Shown one piece after another: positions 59,301 through 64,000 of a DNA stretch of 64,000 nt (positions within the stretch are counted from its first letter, which is position 1; the number at the start of each line of letters is the position of its first letter). Source of the DNA: Latescibacteria bacterium UBA6620 (GTDB lineage: Bacteria; Latescibacterota; UBA2968); NCBI GenBank assembly GCA_002433075.1, contig DJHM01000049.1, positions 24,958-88,957 of the forward strand, read 5' to 3'. Made by a program: the position numbers and the translations under genes. The notes under the pieces were generated by a model. It was not told where the DNA came from. It did not search any database and saw only the letters and a list, made by a program, of their open reading frames with translations.

Positions 59301-59627
59301 GGTTTGGCCATCGTGATGTTGAAGAACGCGATCGATCGGCGCGCTGAATTGGCGCTCATGCGGGCAGTTGGATTTCGGAGAACCCGCCTGAGCCGAATCG
59401 TGTTGGCCGAGGGTGTTTTCCTGCTTGTGGTGGGGCTGGGGATGGGAAGTCTTGCGGGTTGCGTTGCCGTGGCGCCTCATCTGATCGAGACGGCCGCCCA
59501 TGTACCGATCGCTTCGCTTGCATCGACCCTCGCAGCGGTGTTCATCGTGGGATCTCTTTCGTGTTGGCTGGCCACCCGGGCGGCGCTTCGGGCGGATCTT
59601 GTTCCCGTCCTGAAAGCCGACGCCTGA
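56331..59627 (+). CDS. FtsX-like ABC permease, large (MacB-type) 1098 residues
   Basis: 1098 residues from GTG 56331 overlapping the ATPase stop. The coding frame opens further upstream but overlaps the ATPase there. The N-terminal helix VVATSVLTGALLVG is followed by a MacB_PCD-like periplasmic domain (about 40-470). A central helix set (near 500-640) includes VSLLLTLSLETRRREAGVLLATGF. A second periplasmic domain follows, and then a terminal helix set with DRRAELALMRAVGFRRTRLSR (near 1005-1025), the FtsX coupling helix that contacts the ATPase. About eight to ten helices, twice the usual FtsX size, as in the LolCDE/YtrEF-like fused permeases. Export substrate is unknown. It overlaps the convergent propeller gene by 151 bases. 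Confidence 0.88.
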   Translation: MIRSLIHYWRQHLAMMLGTVVATSVLTGALLVGDSFRGSLRRLTVERLGEVTHAVVSERYFRMSLADDLASEIDAQVVPVIELMGTIENVTSGARARSVSIYAIDDRFGALFGDSIEGVDGETRRPRTIRLNEFAARAIGVGEGDPIRLAVGRPSDLHRETLFGREDAGASVEVVRLSVGRALPVGGGDRFSLEARQSLPAIGYVSLRGFQRLLSVDDRVNRLLVSAGAASPDDFTDALARVMTLADYGIRLTTGPGGLAMESRALLIGDAAVEAARHVGKKQGLDVLGILTYLANDITVGDRSIPYSTVSAIGLLSQGGGRDFEALGIPAPEGDEVFFNPWATRQLQSARHDSTTLSYYHVGPKDDLNIRTAVLRVAGRAATSDFTTDPGLTPEFPGLNDADDMVSWETPFPVDLTRIRPEDEAYWDTYAATPKAFVSLEKGLELWRSRYGALSGIRFLGAEERDRETIERELVAGLTPGLAGMGVTTPLADGLAASSGATDFSGLFIGFSLFLIVASVVLVSLLLTLSLETRRREAGVLLATGFSARVLVRRWAGESGVVFFLGCVLGLPGAVFYCSAMMESLSTAWVAAVGTRLLSSHVTASSLAGGFLISVLMLAMTLVKGICGFARRPARELLANGSSEEAETGSGRWRRVAVAGGSVAAFCFLASLGASDSTRAPLFFGVGAGTLVLCLALFGGWLRDTHSVGSSTAIGLGIVNAARNRSRSLLCTILVASASFVVVAVGANRNDALSLDHPGLGGFELVAESDVAIRTDLNLSETRMDLGFNTTENEALAGMETYAFRVKPGEDVSCLNLYKPRLPRILGAGQNMVRRGGFAFHAVEGDVPPNPWVLLERTRSDGAIPAFADYASATWILQIGLGDEIVVLNDRNEPTRLRIVGLLKDSMLQGELLIGEDAFVGAFPSIEGYRFFLVDTTDSSTGLLLERKLVRFGYDARPTVQRLAAYKAVENTYMTTFQVLGGLGLGLGTIGLAIVMLKNAIDRRAELALMRAVGFRRTRLSRIVLAEGVFLLVVGLGMGSLAGCVAVAPHLIETAAHVPIASLASTLAAVFIVGSLSCWLATRAALRADLVPVLKADA

Positions 59628-61169
59628 GGCGAGGGTTCGAAGGCCAACTTGAAGCAGATGGCCTCCCGATGATTCCTGACGGGGAGGTAGGGGGCCGCCA
59701 GAGCGGGGTTGTTCCACGTCTTGTCGCTCAGGGCGGGATGGCGGGCGACTTCCCGGTGCCTGGACGCATCCGCCTCGACGAGAACCAGTTCGCCGGATTC
59801 GGCCTGGACGAGTATTCGGTCACCGACGAGCAGGATCTGGCCGTGGCCGTATCGTCCGCCCTTCCATTGCCTCTTGCCCGTGGCCGGGTCGAGGCAGGCG
59901 AGGATGCCGTCGTCGAGGCCGTAGATGAGACCCTCGTGGACGACGGCATTCGAGAACTTGAGCTTCATTCGGGGTGTTTCCCAGAGGACGGACCGCTCCC
60001 AGCGCCTGCCTGCGTGGGTAACCCTGAAGAGCGTACTGCCGATCCCGTAGCCGGTTGATAGAAACACCCTATCTCCAGGGAGGACAATAGGCTGGGCTAC
60101 ACATTCGGGTCCGTTTGGCCATGGCTCGGACCACAGGAGGGAGCCGTTTCCAACGTCGTGAGCGGCCAACTGCCCGTCATTGAAGATGAGAATCTGTTTA
60201 CGCCCGGAAATTCGTGAGACGGCAGGGGAGCTGTAACCAGCGTCGCTGTCGCCGCCTCGCCACCTGACCTCGCCAGTTTCGGCCTCGAAGGCGACCAGGG
60301 CGTTGTTCTGCCCGCCGACGCTGACGATGGCGGCTCCATCGTATAGGAGGGGGGAGCAACTGATTCCGTGGTCGGGAACGTCGCTTTCGGCCAGCGTCCG
60401 GTGACCCCAGATCTTTCGGCCGGTTTCCAGATCCAGGCAGTTCAGGTGCCCCTGTGCCCCGTAGGTACAGACCCTGCTCTCGTCTACGGTCGGCGTCGCC
60501 CGCGGACCGATACCGGCCAGGATTGTCTGGAACCGAGTTGAGTCCGTGTGCACCCAGCGCTCTTTGCCCGTCAGGAGGTCGTAGCTGACCACGCACTCAA
60601 GGAGGGCCCGCTGCTCCTGGGTGAGGGCGTGTCGCCCGGTGACTGCGAATGCGGACCAGCCGAGCCCGACCGGTCGACGCCAGATTTCGCGGGGAGGGTG
60701 GGTGTTCCAGTCGGCGAGGAATAAGATCCGGAAGCGTTGCGTTCCGATCGGGGCCTAGGAACTGACCGTAGTCGGCCCCAGGACTCCGTTCGGCTTTGCC
60801 GGGCGTCGTGCCGGTCCCAGTTTCTTCAGTCGACCATCGCCAGACGAAGTGAGGCACGAAATCCCCGCCCAGACCTTCCATCCGAAACGCGGCGATGAGC
60901 GCGATTCCCACGAGGATGACCGGAACGGCAACCCTCAGCCGCTGGAGTCGGGGTGCCCCGGAGAATCCGAAATACCAGACTGCCTGGGGACCCAGCGTCA
61001 GAATCAGGATGCCCATCGTTTTCATCACCGAAAGCTGACGATCCAGCGGGGCAGGTATCCACAGCCACACCAGGGCGAGTCCGGCGATCGCGAGAATCAC
61101 GAAGGAAGGCCACGTTTCATGGGTTCTCCGGAAATATCGAGTCTCTTTGCCGAGAAACGGGCTCAGCAA
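59477..61169 (-). pseudogene. membrane-anchored PQQ-like beta-propeller protein with one frameshift near 60720
   Basis: From TTG 61169 leftward: about three helices (SFVILAIAGLALVWLWIP, TMGILILTLGPQAVWYFGFS, VAVPVILVGIALIAA), then DYGQFLGPDRNATLP, the usual propeller entry. Near 60720 the frame shifts; a one-base change continues as ADWNTHPPREIWRRPVGLGW and SAFAVTGRHALTQEQRALLE. Blades follow: GKERWVHTDS, TGRKIWGHRT, TGEVRWRGGD, TGKRQWKGGR. The frame runs past the expected C-terminus (near AICFKLA, about 59650) to 59477, overlapping the convergent FtsX gene tail by 151 bases. Same family as the three propellers in the 39-47 kb cluster. Confidence 0.82.
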
Positions 61170-61243
61170 GGATTTGGGTTGTCTTCAGGTCCGTTCGAGA
61201 CGAATAATCAGGGATCCTGAACCGAACGGAGGCTCATCGAAGC

Positions 61244-61765
61244 ATGAACAGAGTAGACTACATCCTGGAGCGTGTTCACGGCAAAGTCCTTCACGTCGGC
61301 GCATCTACGGGCCCCTTGCACGAAGTCGTGAAATCTCGATCGGAGAGACTCTACGGTCTGGACCTTGAGCCCCGGGAAGGAGATCCTGACGTCTTTCAAG
61401 GGGATGTCCAGGATGCGTCGCATCCGGTTTTTGAGGAGCACTTCGATGTGATTCTGCTCGGTGAGGTGATCGAGCACCTTCTGGAGCCTGCGCAGGCGCT
61501 CAGGAATTGCGCAGGCAGCTGCGATCGCATCATCGTGACGACGCCGAACCCCCGAGCCAGAACGATGCGGTGGCGGGAAGGGCTCGACCATATGTGCTAC
61601 TGGACCCCTCTAGCCATCCGGAATTTTCTGGCGGGTGTCGGGATGGAGGCGGAGGCCGTAACGCTCCTGCCCTACGAACGGACGGGAAAGCGCCTGGTCT
61701 GGCTCAGGAACCTGATCAGTCGCGATCAAAGCTTGTGTGTCACCGCCCATCCCGAAGGACCGTGA
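61244..61765 (+). CDS. SAM-dependent methyltransferase, small class I-like
   Basis: 173 residues. The glycine-rich SAM loop is VLHVGASTGPLHEVV (near 15-29). LYGLDLEPREGDPDVFQGD (near 36-54) gives the acidic SAM ribose residue. FDVILLGEVIEHLLEP (near 67-82) is motif IV of Ubie/Coq5-like methyltransferases. The C-terminal domain is short. It may act on a small molecule or lipid; no substrate clue. Divergent from the frameshifted propeller gene; a strong terminator follows. Confidence 0.8.
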   Translation: MNRVDYILERVHGKVLHVGASTGPLHEVVKSRSERLYGLDLEPREGDPDVFQGDVQDASHPVFEEHFDVILLGEVIEHLLEPAQALRNCAGSCDRIIVTTPNPRARTMRWREGLDHMCYWTPLAIRNFLAGVGMEAEAVTLLPYERTGKRLVWLRNLISRDQSLCVTAHPEGP

Positions 61766-61801
61766 GGACGGCGGCTCGCGAGGAACTGAAATTAAGAAAG
61801 A

Positions 61802-61840
61802 AAGGCCAGCGTCTCGTCAGGCGCTGGCCTTGTTCGTTCT
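61802..61840 (+). terminator. intrinsic terminator after the methyltransferase gene
   Basis: 10-bp stem AAGGCCAGCG (61802-61811) with CGCTGGCCTT (61822-61831), a 10-base loop and then TGTTCGTTCT. It is preceded by A-rich DNA, so it may also serve the convergent TolB-like gene from the other side. Confidence 0.75.
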
Positions 61841-61850
61841 GCGCAGTGGA

Positions 61851-62810
61851 CTAAGGCCTGGGAGACCATCGAGGGAACCGGGCACTTCCTGCTATGGCGA
61901 TCTCCCGAACCTCGGTGCCGTCCATGTTCATCGTCCAGATTCTAAACACGAAGGTATTGGCGAACTGGGTTTCGTCTCTGGATTCGAAGGCGATCGATGT
62001 GCCGCCGGGCGACCAGGATGGCTGACGGATGGTCCGGGTTCGGGTGGCGAACCCGGTTACGCGGGTGACGTTCGCTCCGTCGTCGTCCATCACGAACACT
62101 TCGTAGGCCCTGCTCGACTCCGGTCCGAGGGTCCCCTGGTGCTTGGTGGACTCGAACAGAATCCGGGACCCGTCCGGGGACCACGCGGGAGCGCCGTTCC
62201 ACTCGCCTTCGCCACCGGTGACGGTGACACGATCGGTTCCGTCGATCTTGATGATGTCGATGGACCGTCCCAGATCGCTCCTGCCTTCAAAAGCAATACG
62301 CTGGCCCTCGGGCGCCCAGGACGGATTTCGCTCGCTCCCCGGACTGTCGGTTACGTTGATCTCATTGGTTCCATCGGCATTGACGATGAAGATGTCGAAG
62401 CTGCCGTCGGCCATTCGGCGCTCAAACACGATCCGGGATCTGTCGGGAGACCAGGAAGGCGCCAACTCGTTGTCGGGCCCCTCCACGATCGCGTTTACCT
62501 GACCGGTTGCAAGATCGACGGTGTAGATGTCCCAGGATCCCCGGTTTGATGCGAAGGCGATTCGCGTGCCGTCCGCCGACCAGGCCGGCGCAACGTTGTT
62601 GAAAGAGCCTCCGATCGGGGAGACGAGGTCTGTCCCATCAGGGAAAACCACCAGGACCTGCAGCGTCGCTTCGGTGGTTGAACCCACGAACGCGAGCCGC
62701 CCGGCTGAATCGGTCGGCCCGCTTGGAGTTCCCGGCCCTGTGGGCGAATCGGGGATTGGCTTGCAGGCCGCCAGCGCCAACGACAGGAGAAGGGTGACGT
62801 AACGCGTCAT
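61851..62810 (-). CDS. TolB/PD40-type beta-propeller lipoprotein
   Basis: 319 residues from the ATG at 62810; the longer open frame upstream is ignored because this ATG starts a lipoprotein signal. Signal MTRYVTLLLSLALAAC with lipobox LAAC. Five or six PD40 repeats follow, each with the core PAWSADGTRIAFASNRGSWD-like pattern: SPDRSRIVFERR, APEGQRIAFEGR, SPDGSRILFEST and SPGGTSIAFESR. TolB-type propellers bind other envelope proteins or report on cell-surface events; this one lacks other domains. Probably attached to the inner leaflet of the outer membrane. Exact partner unknown. Confidence 0.88.
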   Translation of the reverse strand: MTRYVTLLLSLALAACKPIPDSPTGPGTPSGPTDSAGRLAFVGSTTEATLQVLVVFPDGTDLVSPIGGSFNNVAPAWSADGTRIAFASNRGSWDIYTVDLATGQVNAIVEGPDNELAPSWSPDRSRIVFERRMADGSFDIFIVNADGTNEINVTDSPGSERNPSWAPEGQRIAFEGRSDLGRSIDIIKIDGTDRVTVTGGEGEWNGAPAWSPDGSRILFESTKHQGTLGPESSRAYEVFVMDDDGANVTRVTGFATRTRTIRQPSWSPGGTSIAFESRDETQFANTFVFRIWTMNMDGTEVREIAIAGSARFPRWSPRP

Positions 62811-62994
62811 AGGAAAAAGGTAGCCGATTTCGTGTCGGGAAGCAGGTGTCCTGCACCCGGGATTGATACGAGACCCGTCAGGGTGATTCATGTGGAAGTA
62901 AAACAGGAACTTACCGCTTCGATCCTGGGGCCTCGAACAACAGGTACATGTCGGTGGCGGCAGGTACCTGGCGCAGGTCCGCCTCGTCGAGAGG

Positions 62995-63861
62995 CTATCG
63001 AGCCTCTACGAGCCAGTCTTCGCTGGCGAGCGGGGTGTTCTCCGTCGCTCTGGCCCTGAGGATTACGATTTCGTCATCCGTGATCGGCGTGAAATCCTGC
63101 CCGATTCGGACGGCCATTTCCCAAAGGCCGGGATCGCCCGGTGGAATCGCCGCAGTGATGGGTTGACTGAGCGTAAAACGGAGCGCGAGGCTCGCCAATT
63201 CCGGGTCGGACACGGGCTCGTACCAACAGCGCTCGAAGGGTCTGTCGACCCCTTTGGGAATCCGGCTCTTGGCTAGGGCCTTCAGGGCCAGGCGGCCGGC
63301 TCCATTGGCTTCGGCGGCCTGAACCACACGGGGTCCGAAATCGGCCTCCAAGTAATTGACCCAGTTCAGGGGGAAAAGGACAGAGTCGAAATCCAACTGT
63401 TCGAGGAGAGCGACCGCGACGGGTTCGGAGTGCGCAGAGAACCCGATGTAGCGCACCTCCCCTTTATCGCGAGCTTCGTAGAACGTTTCGAGTGCGCCGT
63501 TAGGACCGGTTGCCTGGTCGAAGTCGTCCCAGGATTTCATGGCGTGAAGCTGATAGAGGTCGAAGTGGTCCGTCCTCAGACGCTGGAGCGATCGATCGAG
63601 TTCCTCGCGGGCGCCTGCGCGATCTCGCTTTCCGGTCTTGCACGCGAGGAATACATCGTTCCGGTAGGATTCCAGGGCGGGCCCCAGGCACTCCTCCGCG
63701 TTTCCGTAGCCTGGAGCGACGTCGAAGTAGTTAATGCCGTTGTCGATCGCCATAGAGACGAGACGGCTGGCTTCGGGTTCCGTGGTGTCCTTGATGACGA
63801 TACCGCCGAATGCGACGATACTCAGCTGGTCGGGCTTATTGCCAAAAGCTCTCTTTTCCAT
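62995..63861 (-). CDS. aldo/keto reductase
   Basis: 288 residues, AKR fold. Catalytic Tyr/Asp motifs are GINYFDVAPGYGNAEECLG (near 43-61) with Asp and Tyr in position. VFLACKTGKRDRAGA (near 70-84) supplies the Lys. LRTDHFDLYQLHAMKSWDD supplies the His. RYIGFSAHSEPVA follows. The family reduces aldehydes and ketones with NADPH, and this subgroup is common beside Gfo/Idh/MocA proteins in environmental genomes. The frame stays open for 27 codons after its TAG. It is divergent from the gene that starts at 63943. Confidence 0.88.
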   Translation of the reverse strand: MEKRAFGNKPDQLSIVAFGGIVIKDTTEPEASRLVSMAIDNGINYFDVAPGYGNAEECLGPALESYRNDVFLACKTGKRDRAGAREELDRSLQRLRTDHFDLYQLHAMKSWDDFDQATGPNGALETFYEARDKGEVRYIGFSAHSEPVAVALLEQLDFDSVLFPLNWVNYLEADFGPRVVQAAEANGAGRLALKALAKSRIPKGVDRPFERCWYEPVSDPELASLALRFTLSQPITAAIPPGDPGLWEMAVRIGQDFTPITDDEIVILRARATENTPLASEDWLVEAR

Positions 63862-63942
63862 CGGTCCTCCACGCTGTGTGATCGGCTTTGGTTCAGTATA
63901 ACGCTTTCACTCAATGCGAGCCACACCACCAAGGAGAAGTCT

Positions 63943-63981
63943 TTGAAAATTACCGACCTCAAGATTCTGCCGATCGATTGA
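63943..63981 (+). CDS. start of a gene, truncated or broken at the window edge
   Basis: AAGGAG (63931-63936) six bases before TTG 63943 begins MKITDLKILPID and then meets TGA at 63979-63981. The opening resembles the N-terminus of mandelate racemase/enolase-superfamily proteins (MKITDxK). A one-base gain near 63978 would read on as TCPPGL, so this may be another frameshift or a 12-residue ORF. The window ends 19 bases later, so it cannot be resolved. Confidence 0.35.
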   Translation: MKITDLKILPID

Positions 63982-64000
63982 CCTGCCCCCCGGGATTGTT

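Noticed and set aside
1..64000. CRISPR arrays, tRNA or rRNA genes, transposases, phage genes
   Set aside because: I looked for regular repeat-spacer patterns, cloverleaf-like sequences and transposase or integrase motifs on both strands and saw none. A computed scan could still find a short tRNA I missed.

Overview
The window is a gene-dense stretch of GC-rich bacterial chromosome (roughly 60% GC by eye). It has no rRNA, tRNA, CRISPR array, phage module or recognisable insertion sequence. The gene content points to an uncultured Gram-negative lineage of the FCB/PVC type; Latescibacterota, Poribacteria or Planctomycetes-like are guesses from gene content, not from a marker gene. That content includes Gfo/Idh/MocA and xylose-isomerase-like TIM-barrel proteins, arylsulfatases, a phytanoyl-CoA-dioxygenase-like enzyme, several PQQ-type beta-propellers, a DUF6785-type membrane protein, lipoproteins and FtsX-like permeases. 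Several genes carry one-base frameshifts or in-frame stops, so the sequence is either a lightly polished assembly of an uncultured genome or contains a real crop of pseudogenes.

Layout. (1) 0-5.8 kb: an oxidoreductase and a sugar-phosphate isomerase, a terminator, then a Dpp/Opp-type importer (binding lipoprotein and two permeases, no ATPase). (2) 5.85-6.13 kb: a compact free-standing transcription unit with a consensus promoter, a near-perfect anti-SD complement, an 11-codon ORF, a hairpin and a strong terminator. (3) 6.2-9.7 kb: membrane protein, BpsA-like branched-polyamine synthase, DUF2156-like transferase and a small lipoprotein. (4) 9.7-14.6 kb: beta-CASP nuclease, PhyH-like dioxygenase, an endonuclease Q gene broken by one TAA, and a DegT/StrS aminotransferase. 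(5) 14.7-22.7 kb: catabolic-looking island with two sulfatases, NhaC-type antiporter, SelA-like PLP enzyme, acetamidase/formamidase and a frameshifted membrane acyltransferase flanked by copies of a palindrome. (6) 22.8-30.5 kb: membrane protein plus XRE regulator, a 1551-residue M28-like/FtsX fusion, a DUF6785-type membrane protein and a SEC-C protein. (7) 30.7-38.8 kb: SMUG1-like glycosylase, rhamnulokinase-type kinase, two small proteins, a glycosyltransferase, a response regulator, an RlmD-like methyltransferase, and a decayed response-regulator/HD-GYP pair. (8) 39.1-55.5 kb: a same-strand cluster, mostly overlapping or closely spaced, of three beta-propellers, a LuxE-like ligase, an aldehyde/acyl reductase, an iron alcohol dehydrogenase, a HemN-like radical SAM enzyme, a PaaK-like ligase, a halogenase-like flavoprotein, a DUF3311/SSS symporter pair, a GT4 glycosyltransferase, a small DMT-like protein and a thioesterase. 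(9) 55.7-64 kb: an ABC exporter pair (LolD-like and a 1098-residue FtsX permease), a frameshifted membrane-anchored beta-propeller, a small methyltransferase, a TolB-like lipoprotein, an aldo/keto reductase and the start of another gene.

The two most interesting loci are the mini-transcription unit at 5.85-6.13 kb and the 16-kb cluster at 39.1-55.5 kb. The cluster reads as a pathway that activates an acyl or aryl acid, reduces it to aldehyde and alcohol, possibly modifies it by radical SAM and flavin chemistry, and is tied to exported beta-propeller proteins. I do not recognise it as a described system.
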